DNA of 64,000 bases from Asterias rubens. Taxonomy: Eukaryota; Echinodermata; Asteroidea; Forcipulatida; Asteriidae. Shown in pieces: positions 1 to 10,079 of this stretch. Both the position numbers and the translations under genes were made by a program. The stretch is taken from the NCBI RefSeq assembly GCF_902459465.1, contig NC_047066.1:14759047-14823046 (forward strand), in the 5' to 3' direction. Every line of letters begins with the position of its first letter. Position 1 is the first letter of the stretch. The notes beneath the pieces were generated by a model. That model saw nothing but the letters and a program-made list of their open reading frames with translations. It ran no database searches and was not told the origin of the DNA.

Positions 1-67
1 ATAACAAACGGTTACAATCGCTTTTCAAAGACCAACTCGACCGATCCAAGGCAACGTGTTCCTTTAA
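1..67 (+). mobile_element. Right end of a TTAAAGGAACACG-type MITE
   Basis: Matches the last 60 bp of the complete element at 12161-12520, including the end caacgtgttcctttaa. The flanking 145 bp (68-213) also match 12521-12660, so a larger unit is shared. Confidence 0.75.
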
Positions 68-440
68 GTCGATTTGTAAACAATACTGAATTTACAATTG
101 ATGTTTTTTTTTTATAACTGGAGAATATAATGTTGATAACTTATTACCATTGTCTGTTTAGCTGATATAAAAAGCTATTTATAAATACCTCAGACAGTTT
201 CGCTATTCCTATTGGAGGAGAGCGCGTCACGTGGGTGTGTATAAACCTTTGTTTATAACCAGTAAAAAGTTAAAATTACATCTGTGCTTAAGACAGTTTC
301 TTCATTCCTATCGGCCGAGAGCAACCGGGACAGTTGCCCACTATTCCCTTAGTTATAATGTTCATAAATACGCCTGGCAGTTTCGCTATTCCTATTGGTG
401 GAGAGCAAGTTACGTGGGGTGTTTAAACGGTTGATATGAC
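68..440 (+). repeat. Interspersed repeat with repeated CCAAT-like modules
   Basis: The module gacagtttc...ttcctat(t/c)gg occurs near 194, 290 and 375. The same modules occur inverted at 41640-41880 (caataggaatgaagaaac, caataggaatggcgaag) and partly at 12521-12660. Origin unknown, possibly a degenerate DNA transposon. Confidence 0.5.
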
Positions 441-889
441 CATCTGGGGCTGGTTATAACCGGTTGTTTTCGGATAGCATTTGTGCGGGTTAGCCCACAA
501 CCTCGTTCCCAGTGTTGATCGATCTCGCCGTGCCATTTTAGCCCACGGATACGAGGACGCAACAGTTGCTTTTGAAATCGTAAAGAACCACATACACGTG
601 TAAAATTAACTACCAAACGTAATTGTTTTAAGTAAGATCTTGTAGTCAGTGTAAAGTTTAATGAGTATAGCATGCATGCGATTTATTAGCCAACCGTATA
701 GCAAGTGATAAAATATTCTGAGAGAGAAAAATAATTATAGTTAAGTAAGTTTGCTTGTTACGTTACGTTTTATTTTCAATGACACACGTGTACAGAGCTT
801 CCCCCTACTAATGTGTGGACATGAATACTATCCTCAGTCGTAAATTCATGAAGCGTCAGACTTGTTTCTTCTTCTCACTCAGCGATGTT
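441..889. other. No recognised feature
   Basis: AT-rich sequence. The short minus-strand open frame at 410-673 has no recognisable domain. Confidence 0.4.
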
Positions 890-1240
890 GTTATCACTGT
901 GTTCAAGCGAATTGTGCGGAGGTGTCTTCCGCAGCGTAGTTATAGCTGTGTCTCAAGCAAGATGATGGAAATTGTGGATGCGAATTGTGCGGATGTGCCC
1001 CCCAGCAGCGTAGTTATAGCTGTGTCTCAAGCAAGATGATGGAAATTGTGGATGCGAATTGTGCGGAGGTGCCTTCCAGCAGCGTAGTTATAGCTGTGTC
1101 TCAAGCAAGATGATGGAAATTGTGGATGCGAATTGTGCGGAGGTGCCTTCCAGCAGCGTAGTTATAGCCGTGTCTCAAGCAAGATGATGGAAATTGTGGA
1201 TGCGAAGTGTGCGGAGGTGCCTTCCGCCCCGCGGCCGTGC
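890..1240 (+). repeat. 74-bp minisatellite
   Basis: The unit containing gatgatggaaattgtggatg repeats at 961, 1035, 1109 and 1183, exactly 74 bp apart, with a partial unit upstream. The length is not a multiple of three and stops occur, so it is not a coding repeat. Confidence 0.85.
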
Positions 1241-1517
1241 GTCTGCAAGGGTTCGTTGGAAAATACCTTAAAACCTATGGGAAACGTTTAAAGGTACACC
1301 AAGGAGGGCCAGACCAGGGCAACAGAGACATTGACCTCCATGGCATCTATGTAATTCCAGGCTTGTGTGTAAAAACCATTCACTGGTGATTATATCTTAT
1401 GTATAACCTAAGTTCAGTGTTAATTTTGTGACTTTATCAAGTTGTATTTGAAAACTTAATATTGTACAGTATGCTGTTAAATACTCTAACAATCTGCTTG
1501 TAGCTATTATTATTTTA

Positions 1518-1523
1518 AATAAA
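1518..1523 (+). terminator. AATAAA, possible poly(A) signal
   Basis: AATAAA follows a stretch (about 1250-1390) with a short open frame. No gene was recognised upstream, so the signal may be chance. Confidence 0.15.
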
Positions 1524-1682
1524 GAACTCACGTCACGTTGTGTGATTTGGAATAATGATATCCTTAAAGTGAGTATGTTTATGTTAGTTTATTGTTTGAA
1601 ATCAATCTGTTTGCTCTTTACATAAAACTCCTGTTTATCACATATCGGCCAAACATAAGCCAGGACCCAAACGAAGAGCTAC

Positions 1683-2374
1683 TTAAAGGTAGTGGACACG
1701 ATTGGTTATTACTCAAAATAATTATTAGCATAAAACCTTATATACTTGAAACTGAGTAATGGGGAGAGGTTGATAGTATAAAACATTATGAGAAACGGCT
1801 CCCTCTAAAGTAACCTAGTTTTTGAGAGAGAAGTAATTTTCTCTCGAGTAGATCGACACCAAGAGTATTTGCTCCACATATTTTTTTCCAAAAAAAATTA
1901 AAGGGATTCTTTGTGTTTTTCTTGAATCAAATCTCAAGTAATGGGGTTAGGTTGATAGTATAAGGCCGTGTCCGAAACGACGACTTCGGCTACAGCTACG
2001 TCTAGATCAGCGCGTCTACCAGTGTTGAAGAATAGGCAGACGCGCGCGATCTAGCCGTAGCTGTAGCCGAAGTCGCCGTTTCGGACACGGCCTATAACAG
2101 TGTGAGAAACGGCTCCCGCTGAAGTGGAGTACTTTTCGAAATAGAAGCAATTTTCCACGAGTTTGATTTCGAGACCTCGGATTTTCTCGAAATCACGCAT
2201 CAGAAAGCACACAACTTCGTGTGACAAGGGTGTTTTTTTGTCATTATTATCTCGCAACTTCGATGACCGATTGAGCTCAAATTTTCACAGGTTTGTTATT
2301 TCATGCAGATGTTGAGATACAGCAAGTGAGAAGACTGGTCTTTGACAATTACCAATAGTGTACACTGTCTTTAA
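1683..2374 (+). mobile_element. MITE, family 1 (ggcagtggacac ends), chimeric
   Basis: Starts ttaaaggtagtggacac and ends gtgtacactgtctttaa. The central part is doubled (taatggggag...gttgatagta occurs twice) and a foldback sits inside at 1963-2093, so it is a nested or recombined element. Confidence 0.75.
1963..2093. mobile_element. Foldback element (131 bp) inside a MITE
   Basis: The arms aggccgtgtccgaaacg and cgtttcggacacggcct are near-perfect inverted repeats and extend through cttcggctacagctacg. It interrupts the family-1 MITE. Confidence 0.8.
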
Positions 2375-2397
2375 CCAGCACAACAACTGCTTATCCA

Positions 2398-2500
2398 ACT
2401 TTTACATCAGGGATAATGAATATTTATTTTGGTAACCATACCGATGTATGTTAGCAATGTATAGGCCTATACTCCCCGAGGTCCGTGAAAAAGCCTCAGG
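2398..2500 (-). mobile_element. SINE family 2 fragment
   Basis: The run taccgatgtatgttagca ... actccccgag matches the 3' part of the tRNA-derived family seen complete at 33682-33840, on the opposite strand. Confidence 0.4.
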
Positions 2501-2546
2501 GAGCCATTTTGTCAGCCACTTTCTTGATGGTGAATCTGTAGACTCG

Positions 2547-3301
2547 GATTGTTGTGTTCTGTTCGAGTTTATTTTAGTTCTACTCAGGTCTCAGACATGT
2601 AATTTTCCGTAGCCATCTCCCGTAAGTAACCTTATTCTGTTTACATTATGTGTTATTTCTAGCATTTACTTCCATTATGTATAAATATTCTCTATTTAAT
2701 CGGGGGAGAGTACAAGGGGCGGTTGTCAAAAATGGTCGGCCGTCTGTGTCTCTCCGCATTCGGCATACTCGAGGGTGCCAACTTCATCGGTAGGCCTACA
2801 TCGATCACCTCTCGTTATCAGGCCGCGTTCGTGCGAACTGCGAACTGCGAACTGCATCTGTTGACTGACGAATCCCGAAAGAGGAGATGTTATCTCCGCC
2901 GATAAGTGTGTTTGTTGTATTGTATAATCATTATTGCTTCATGGTATTATCCCAAGGTATTTCTATTATTGTTTCGCCCGCCTTCCCCTTCATTTATTTC
3001 AACCACTGCATTCCTGGTATTTACTTTGTATTGCTTTGGAATGTTTAGTATGCCCGGGTACCAACGTAGTGGGTGTTGGCTGCGTATTTTATGCTTGCAG
3101 CGAACACAAGCTCATTTCTGTTCCTGATTCCGTTGTGTTCTGTTCCTGATTCCGTTGTGTTCTGATCGAGTTTATTTTAGTTCTACTCAGGTCTCAGACA
3201 TGTAATTTTCCGTAGCCATCTCCCGTAAGTAACTTTATTCTGTTTACATATGTGTTATTTCTAGCATTTACTTCCATTATGTATAAATATTCTCTATTTA
3301 A
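2547..3301 (+). repeat. Direct repeats flanking a 440-bp interior
   Basis: About 155 bp (2547-2700, tgtgttctg...ctatttaa) recurs nearly exactly at 3147-3301. The interior is unrelated to other parts of the window. It could be a miniature LTR-like element or a tandem duplication. The ends lack the TG...CA of typical LTRs. Confidence 0.5.
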
Positions 3302-3403
3302 ACCTTCACAGACAAAACTTTCCTTGATACACGCACGCGGGGCCTGCATGCGATTGAGGGCGCAATTTATATTTTGCGAATTTACTGTTCGTGGTGTGCA
3401 AAT

Positions 3404-3648
3404 ATTATAGAGCGCCGTAGGCGCAAGATGCGGAACTCGGGCTGAAATGTGAAATCCCACTGGACGCCATTTCGGCATGTAACTCTTTTGATACAACAAT
3501 AGATTAGTGCAGATTAGTGCAGACAATGACCGTTTCTATCAATGGAAAACAAAACATTCACTTGCTGAAATGGCGCCCATGCGTATTTCACGTTCCAACA
3601 ATAGATAAAGCTTCAGTTCCGCATCTTGCGCCTTCGGCGCTCTATAAT
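3404..3648. mobile_element. Foldback/MITE, 245 bp
   Basis: Inverted ends attatagagcgccgtaggcg and its complement cgccttcggcgctctataat, extended by caagatgcggaac / gttccgcatcttg. Confidence 0.75.
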
Positions 3649-4749
3649 TTTTGGTGGTGTGCCAGTGAGCGAGCCTCCATGGTAAACAAGAGAGAAAATA
3701 GTCAGGTGCCATAGGGACTCATTGGTCACGTAGTAGAATGCTTTTTTGAGCGCATCTGGCTCAGCGGTACTTAAAGGGTTAATATTGATCATACGATTCG
3801 GAATTGAATGTACAGACACAGATATCCATACAAATCACTCTAAAAACTCCTGGTCCGACTTGACCCGGATTCTGTTTCAAAATTATTCAGAAATGGGTCA
3901 AACTGACACATATTACAATTATAAATCTCTTTGTAACCAGTTTCAGGGTCAGCCTGACACAGAAAACAGTCAGCCTGACCCAGAAATTTGTCTGGTCCTA
4001 ATGGATCTAGAGCAGCCACATGTTATTGCATTTTCGGGATTTACGCGATTCGTCCTGCACAGTTTTAATCCGCGTTCGATCACTTATGTTGTGCCGTATA
4101 TTTTTATTAAGCTGTTTTATAGAGGTGGGTTGTAACGGCCCCTTTAAAATTCTTACTGTCCGTGATGAATATGTTGTCTGTGGTGGTAATGTTTTTCAGT
4201 CTCCAATAATTGTTTTGGGTATCCGTGTCACATTGTTAGTCAATAATAATGGAAATGAAGTCCCTCATGGTCTCAACGAGAGCCATCCTATCGTCAGCAG
4301 TGAAATTATCACTGCGTTTGCCTTTTATCAGCCATGGCTGTAGAGTATCGAAGTAACGACCTGCTGAATATTTCTCTATACTGAGGCGTATCATACATGT
4401 TCATCATGTTGCGCAATCCTCTATCTACATTACATGTATTTAACAATAGGGACCACTGTCAATAAGTTTAGACTATCCTATGTTAAACATGTAATAAGCA
4501 ACTATTTGAGATATTTCGTAAGACATGTTTAATTCAGGTGTTAAGGAAGGTGTAACTTGGATTTATCCATGTCTATTTACTACACAGAGTATAAAGATAA
4601 ACGGCTTTCGTAGTTACAGTCCATAATGTTTGTAAACGCCCTCATGCGCGGAAAAAAAACCAGGGCATTACATTTCGAAGTTGAAGAAAGACGGTTTTGC
4701 ACGCATTTGTTTTTTTGTTAATCTGTTTTTTTTCCTTCTCCTTTTTCAG
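3649..4749. other. Intergenic or intronic, no recognised gene
   Basis: Contains a 129-codon open frame (3746-4135) with no recognised domain or splice context. A T-rich tract at 4700-4749 forms the acceptor of the SEA exon. Confidence 0.4.
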
Positions 4750-5035
4750 AGATTCCGGGGTCGACGATGGACATTCAGTTTTCAATCACCAACATGAAAA
4801 TGAGTGATATTCAGGAGTAGACTTGTGGACAAGTCGTTAAATCGGCCCCACGCGCTGAGATAGTGGTCTCGCGAGTTAATGAGGAGTCGAAATCGGGGAG
4901 CCATCAGTTCGCGCGAGAGCAGTGATCTCGCGAGACCACTATCTCAGCGCGTGGGGCAGATTTAACGACTTGTCCACAAGTCTAATTCAGGAGCAGAGTG
5001 ATGAACAGCTGCTGAGGGATCAGCTTGTTGTTGAG
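4750..5035 (+). pseudogene. SEA-domain exon interrupted by a transposon
   Basis: After ctttttcag the frame reads STMDIQFSITNMKMSDIQE, then hits TAG, the first three bases of the inserted element (4818-4984). After the element and one 9-bp target copy, the frame resumes QSDEQLLRDQLVVE and ends GAG|gtcaag. Removing element plus one target copy (176 bp) restores a continuous SEA-like N-terminal strand/helix. The pattern F.ITN..MSD...QSDEQLL resembles the start of SEA domains. Confidence 0.6.
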
Positions 5036-8000
5036 GTCAAGACAACCATGTTCTTTTGTCTGTTATTTTTCATATTTATAATCTTTTCCCTTGATTCGAA
5101 ATATTTTTCATATTTTCCCTTGATTCGAATTTACTGTTGTATTTTACTCTGTCTTTCACAGTAAGAAGATTATTTTGTTTTGTTTTTTTCATTATTGACG
5201 GTTGTTTTTAAACGCCTTACAGGTCGATGAAATGGAAATGAGAAAATGAAACGTATGATGTTTTCATGAAACCCCAGAATATGGGTTGTTTTAATTGTAT
5301 TTTTTTTTGTTTTCATACACTGTTCAGCGCTTATATAGAAACCTGGTATTAAGCTCTATAGAAAATGCATGTTAATATTATTATTATTTCCTTGAACAAA
5401 GCAAAACTGCTCATTTCTGATCGGAGACACCTTTAGAGAGAGGTCAATCATAGGGGGAAATGCTACTTTTATTTTTTAGAATTATTTGTATGTATGCCAT
5501 TTGTTGGCGGGGTCTGGGAAGGCTTTGATGACGGTTTTTTGTTTGCTTACGCCCTACCCTTGACGGCCCCTGCCAAGAAAGAGTTATGTCCGATGATTTG
5601 AAATTAAAATAATAAATAGATACTTGACAGATTTTTCTTAATCTGTTTATTTTGCAGATTGAACGCATGTATTCGGACTACAACAAATTAAAAGCTGCAA
5701 CAGTTACGAGTTTACGGTAAGTGTTCACTTTGTTAGTAACAAGAGACTGACTTAAAGGCACTGGACACTATTGGTAAATGTCAAAGACCAGTCTTCTACA
5801 AACCTGGGAAAATTTGGGTTCAATTGGTCATCGAAGTTGCAAGAGAATAGTGAAAGAAAAACACACTTGCTGCAAAAGTTTGTTTGCTTTTCAGATGCAA
5901 AGACTTCAGCCTGATGTCTTTTATTATTTTTGTGAGAAATTACCCTTTTCTTTACTTCAGAGGGAGCCATTTCTTACAATGTTTTAAACTATCAAAATCT
6001 CTCCAATGCTCGTGACTAAGTAAGTTATTTATGCTAACAATTATTTTGAGTAAATACCAATATTGTTCAGACCCTCTAAAACTAACTGTGAACCAAAACG
6101 TGAAATATCTGTCATACGTTGGCATCTTTATCACAACTTTCATTGGATTAAAACAGCCATCGAATAAATTATTCGATTTTTACTGTACTCTAATTTCAGT
6201 AAACGGCAGCATCATTATAGATGCCAACTGGAATTTACTGAGAGGCTAACAATTATTTTGAGTAATTACTAATTGTGTTCAGTGCCTTTAAAGGCAGTGG
6301 ACACTATTGATAATAACTATTGAAATGTTACTCCGTGGGGACTAGTTGCAAGTCTACTTGTGCTGGCAACAAGGGTTACTGTCTCAATGACGGTGACTGT
6401 CACGAGAACAATAATTATATTATTTGCAAGTAAGTGGGATGTTTGTGGTTTTTGTTTTATAAACAGTATTGATGTAGCGCCAACGAATATTCTCAATAAA
6501 CAAGCCGATAAATATAAACAGTAAACAGAAACAGGAATTTCATTCTACAAGCATGCGCAATGGTAGGTCAAGTCATTCCTCTGAGCTCATCAAGGTAGAA
6601 CCATTACCTCATTCAACACACTCTGTTCTAGCAGGTTTATAGGAGACTTTCCAACGCTAGGTGGCAGCAGACATACCGGGTAAATTTCCATTGTTTACGT
6701 AGTTCTGAACATGCGCATAATTCTGAGAACAATGGATTTACCCGGTAAGTCTGCTGCCCTCTATCGTCCCAGAAAGTCTCCCATTAGGCCTTTAACTTGT
6801 GCCCAAACGCCTGGGAGCAAACCTTTGACTTTGGCACTCTATAAATGACTTTTGATTGGTTGATGTATTTATTTGATTGATTGCTTACCTTTTCGATTGA
6901 TTGGTAATCTGTGCAATATTTCTGTCTGAAATTAAGACGTTTTTGAGAAAACTGTATTTGAAAGCCTAAAAAAAAACCCTGCTGATTTCGGTTGTTTCAA
7001 CCAAACTTAAGGACGCACGATATGGTGGCTATTATACCTTTTCTTAAACTTCGAAGCAAAAGGTTATGTTTTCTGTATTTATTTTCTCTTTCAGAAAACG
7101 CTTATAATAATTATTGGTATTATAGCAGCTGCTGGGATCGCTGTTTTACTTCTACTGGTGCTGATTGTTGGGTGTGGTTTTAGTCGTTTCTCTACCATGG
7201 GAAAGGAATCCGACAAGTATGTATTTTTGTCCTTTTCTTTGTAGCACACCTAATACTGCAAAAACAGGGGTATTAGAATTGGCACCATGTGTTTTTGTGC
7301 CACATATAGATACCCAAATAACACCACTGTGTGTGCAGTTAGTGTTAATTTAATATATTTGGTGTACATTAAAGGCAATGGACAATATTGGTAATTGTCG
7401 AAGACTAGTCTTCACAGTTGGTGTATCTCAACATATGCAAAACAATAACAAACCTGTGAAAATTTGAGCTCAATCGTCGTCGAAGTTGCGAGATAATAAT
7501 GAAAGAAAAAACAGTCACCCTTGTCACACCAAGTTGTGTGCTTTCAGATGCTTGATTTCGAGACCTCAAATACTAAATCTGATGTCTCGAAATCAAATTC
7601 GTGTAAGATTACTTCTTTCTCAAAAACTACGTACAATAATTCAGAGGGAGCCGTTTCTCTCAATGTTTGATACCATCAACCTTTCCCCATTACTCGTCAC
7701 CAAGTAAGGTTTTATGCTGATAATTATTTTCAGTAATTACCAATAGTGTCCACTGCCTTTAATTGTCATAGTGCTGTAACTCGTTATTTCACTCACTTTG
7801 TATGCGTTTCACTCACTTTATGAAATAATTAGGTGTACTGACTATAAATCTTCACAGGTATCACTCAGTTGCAAAAGTAAATCTTATTTACAAAAGGAAT
7901 GCTTTTCAAGCTTTGTAACTTCATGGCGTCAGTGACAATATAAAAAATGTGTAATAATTTGAAATAACTTTTGAAATAATTTTGTGGAAACAAGGTCGTA

Positions 8001-8583
8001 TACATGTAGTTGGTTCCTGTTGATAAGAATACCGTGGCGTTGGAGATGCTTGACGAACCACCTTCTGCCGTTGGGGGCGTCGCTTGTCAGACCATGGAAT
8101 CCTTCCTGCTGTCGAAATACATGAGAAATGGTGTGCCGCCCAAACCAGGTATGTTCGTCTTGTGACTGAAAGAGGGATGGAAGAGTAAACGGGAAAAACG
8201 TTATTTTAGGCAATCTTTAGTGAGCAAAAATGTGCTAAAAACTAGGTGTTCAAGTTTGAAAGTTCTTCGGCGGCCATTCGTAGGTCATATAGGAATGTTA
8301 AACTCAGTATGAGAATTGGACATTAAGTAGCAACAAAACATGTTGTGCCATGTTTTTGCTGATCAACACCCCGAATGGAACGGGGGTCCAGCCTCCGATC
8401 GCCCCGGTAGTAGCACCTTCCGATAAGCCGCAAGAGCCCGGGGTTGACGCTCCGGACAATGGTATCTCAAACGAGGCGTTCTTGGAGGATGAAGGGGAGA
8501 TCGTCCCGACCGCTGATGCCGAGAATGTCGAGCCGGACATGGAAGGGAAATCTGGGGTGGCAAAGAAGATAATCAACGTATAA
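4750..8583 (+). CDS. Probable single-pass membrane protein (SEA-like, EGF-like, TM, cytoplasmic tail); partial, interrupted
   Basis: Coding segments in order are 4750-5035 (SEA start, interrupted by a transposon), 5658-5716 (SEA middle), about 6200-6243 (SEA end), 6346-6429 (EGF-like), 7095-7220 (transmembrane) and 8010-8148 plus about 8307-8583 (tail, stop at 8581-8583). A poly(A) signal lies at 8693. Known family logic: SEA domains near a membrane-spanning helix, often with EGF modules, occur in mucin-like and adhesion receptors. The N-terminal part lies outside the window or was not recognised. Phases do not all match: the EGF exon leaves in phase 2 but the TM exon enters in phase 0, and the sixth EGF cysteine is missing, so one small exon between 6430 and 7094 is probably unseen. 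The transposon adds a stop, so this allele looks non-functional. Confidence 0.55.
4809..4993. mobile_element. Palindromic DNA transposon (167 bp) with perfect 9-bp target duplication
   Basis: The element 4818-4984 begins tagacttgtggacaagtcg and ends with its inverse. The inner arms are also largely complementary (ccacgcgctgagatagtgg with its partner), so it folds into a long hairpin. The 9-bp repeat attcaggag flanks it on both sides (4809-4817, 4985-4993). A 9-bp duplication is typical of Mutator-like insertions. It sits in a coding exon. Confidence 0.85.
5658..5716 (+). CDS. SEA-like exon, middle part
   Basis: Between tttattttgcag and the donor g|gtaagt the frame reads IERMYSDYNKLKAATVTSLR, which matches in phase (0) the end of the preceding SEA exon. 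The Y..YN.....V.SLR pattern fits the helix and strand in the middle of a SEA domain. It ends in phase 2. Confidence 0.5.
5753..6080 (-). mobile_element. MITE family 1, inverted orientation
   Basis: Begins ttaaaggcactggacac and ends with the diverged inverse (ttcagaccctctaaa). Lies in an intron of the membrane-protein gene. Confidence 0.65.
6200..6243 (+). CDS. SEA-like exon, final strands (boundary uncertain)
   Basis: After taatttcag the frame NGSIIIDANWNLLR resembles the NGSI/V strand of SEA domains. The best-looking acceptor (6199) does not fit the phase 2 end of the previous exon. An acceptor at 6209 fits but drops NGS. The 3' end runs straight into a MITE remnant (6244-6325) with no GT donor visible, so this exon may be damaged. 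Confidence 0.4.
6244..6325. mobile_element. MITE family 1 end fragments
   Basis: The right end of one element (taattactaattgtg...cagtgcctttaa) abuts the left end of another (aaaggcagtggacactattg). They sit between the last SEA exon and the EGF exon and may have removed a splice donor. Confidence 0.55.
6346..6429 (+). CDS. EGF-like domain exon
   Basis: The exon follows gggactag and ends TGCAA|gtaagt. It reads SCKSTCAGNKGYCLND then GDCHENNNYIICK, with five cysteines spaced as in an EGF module. The sixth should lie at the start of the next exon, which I could not place. The acceptor sits just after a MITE end (about 6325). Confidence 0.55.
6641..6782. mobile_element. Foldback element, 142 bp
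   Basis: The arms ggagactttccaacg...gtggcagcagac and gtctgctgccctctatcg...aaagtctcc are inverted repeats, with a further pair accgggtaaatttcc / ggatttacccggt. Confidence 0.75.
7095..7220 (+). CDS. Transmembrane exon
   Basis: After attttctctttcag the frame gives about 28 hydrophobic residues (TLIIIIGIIAAAGIAVLLLL, then VLIVGCGF) followed by SRFSTMGKESDKY, a basic/polar stop-transfer. The donor may be 7221 (gtattt, phase 0, matching the next exon) or 7217 (gtatgt, phase 2). Confidence 0.65.
7369..7762 (-). mobile_element. MITE family 1
   Basis: Complete element with TTAA at both ends: ttaaaggcaatggacaat ... gtgtccactgcctttaa. Confidence 0.85.
8010..8148 (+). CDS. Cytoplasmic-tail exon 1
   Basis: After acatgtag the frame reads LVPVDKNTVALEMLDEPPSA and goes on to QTMESFLLSKYMRNGVPPKP, ending CCAG|gtatg. 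An alternative acceptor at 8027 would drop six residues. The composition is coding and lacks hydrophobic runs, as expected after the TM exon. Confidence 0.55.
8307..8583 (+). CDS. Last tail exon, acidic and proline-rich
   Basis: The clearly coding, GC-rich part (about 8380-8583) reads GTGVQPPIAPVVAPSDKPQE, then an acidic stretch ending AKKIINV and TAA. The true 5' border is uncertain. Acceptors at 8307 or 8391 are phase 0, while the previous exon leaves in phase 1, so a small exon or an annotation error may intervene. The minus-strand ORFs overlapping here are shadows. Confidence 0.6.
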
Positions 8584-8692
8584 AACATTGTTTGCGATTA
8601 TTCTTGCCATAATAGCACTTCTTTTTATTAGTCTTCCTTTGAAGATTTGTTTCTCCAGTTACAAGTTTGTTGGGAGAAGGCGTTTACATTTT

Positions 8693-8698
8693 AATAAA
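8693..8698 (+). terminator. Poly(A) signal AATAAA
   Basis: AATAAA lies 110 bp after the stop codon of the membrane-protein gene and is followed by a T-rich/ATA-rich region. This spacing is normal for a short 3' UTR. Confidence 0.55.
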
Positions 8699-8970
8699 AT
8701 GTTTGGGTCCATAATAATAATAATAATAACACCTTCCTATGTATGACTTTATTATAGTCTGTCCTTAAGATTATAGGTCTAGACCTAAGCAGAAACATGG
8801 TAACTTTGGCTCTGGTTTCGGTTCCAACTTAAATCTTGTCAGGTCTTTTGAAGCCACTATGCAGACAACGCTGGTTTTAAGAAGCATCTACTGTAAGTCA
8901 GAGTCTGCAAAAGCCGTTTTTCGAAAAGACCAGCCGACTGTCGAAAGTAGATTGAGCCCTCTCAATTCTA
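8699..8970. other. Post-gene spacer, nothing recognised
   Basis: Holds an ATA trinucleotide run (about 8711-8729) after the poly(A) signal and otherwise unremarkable sequence. Confidence 0.4.
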
Positions 8971-9120
8971 TGGGTGCGTTAGTTTAGCTTCCCTTGGTCG
9001 ACCCCGGTGTGTGACGGGTTTTTTTCCAGGACGAACGTGTGCAGATAATTACCCACGTTCGTCCTGGAAAAAAACACCACACACCGGGGTCGACCCAGGG
9101 AAGCTAAACGAACGCACCCA
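8971..9120. mobile_element. Foldback family (tgggtgcgtt ends), 150 bp
   Basis: Arms tgggtgcgttagtttagc and gctaaacgaacgcaccca pair over most of the element (gaccccggtgtgtg / cacacaccggggtc). Relatives at 20601-20754 and 36281-36523. Confidence 0.85.
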
Positions 9121-9866
9121 ATGATTGTAGGCAATAGTATACAGGGTACCCGTCCAAGTGATCTCATTTATGGAAAGCATGACATGCCCCATATAGGGGC
9201 AGAGGGTACCCCCCCCAACCAATCCCCATTGTTCCCGATTTTACCAGCACACTATTGTCCTCTTGTACATAAGTACCCACCCCCCTTGCCAATTCTCTAA
9301 AGAATTCCTGATTTTCCAAGCACACATTGAAGGCACGATAAATGGGCATCAATGCTGGAAGTCGCCGTTGACTATAATAATGTACGATTTGTATTAATGT
9401 ATTATGTGTTATTTTAGTCCTCAACTATTGTAAACTGTTTTTTAGAATTTTAAAGAAGTGAAGAGACACGATGCTGGCTGTCAGTTTTTAGAGTTAACAA
9501 CAGACCGATTGCGTCACATGACCTACGTGTATAGTGGGTATTGGATGTAAACAAACACGGCGCACTGCAAATTCCGAACTAATTGGGGAGGGAAGTGTGT
9601 GTGTCTAAGTGAAAACCACATCTATAATTGTAGCGCGTCTTGCGAGAGAGATAGATAAAATTTGATTTTCCCAATCTCAGTTTTATTCCCGTCTTCATTG
9701 AAACAAATTCTTTAAGTGAATCACAACAAATGTTGGAACACCCAGTTGAGATCAGATACCAGTCCTACTAGGATGCGTGATAAATAATAACACCATACAA
9801 TGATAAATATATAATGAATAGGGTAATAATAAATAATAAATATATATATAAATATATAAAGACAAT
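9121..9866. other. No gene recognised
   Basis: Includes a fragment (about 9493-9560) related to the inverted repeat family at 13811 and 10660 (agaccgattgcg ... atgtaaacaaacacggcg), and an AT-rich stretch at 9780-9866. Confidence 0.4.
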
Positions 9867-10029
9867 TAAATTTGGTTTTTACCCATACACCGATGTGTGT
9901 TAGCACTGTTTACTCAGTACTTTCCCGAGTCCTGTGCGAAAAAAATATAACTCGGGAGGGATTCGAACCCAGGACCCTTGCTATTCTAGAGCAGTGTCTT
10001 ACCAACTAGACTACCGAGGGTGCCCGAAC
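9867..10029 (-). mobile_element. SINE family 2 (tRNA-derived)
   Basis: On the minus strand, a tRNA-like head with a B-box (ctgggttcgaatccctccc) and an A-box-like tagtctagttggtaaga is followed by the family 3' part (cgggaaagtactgag). Confidence 0.65.
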
Positions 10030-10079
10030 TAAGTCAAGAAATTTAGTAATACAAATTATTTAATCTGGTGGAAAAATAT

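Noticed and set aside
3746-4135. 129-codon plus-strand open frame
   Set aside because: No recognisable domain, no splice context, composition like the surrounding noncoding DNA.
8304-8588. Two minus-strand open frames over the tail exon
   Set aside because: They are shadows of the plus-strand acidic/proline-rich exon, which has the poly(A) signal and the upstream TM exon.
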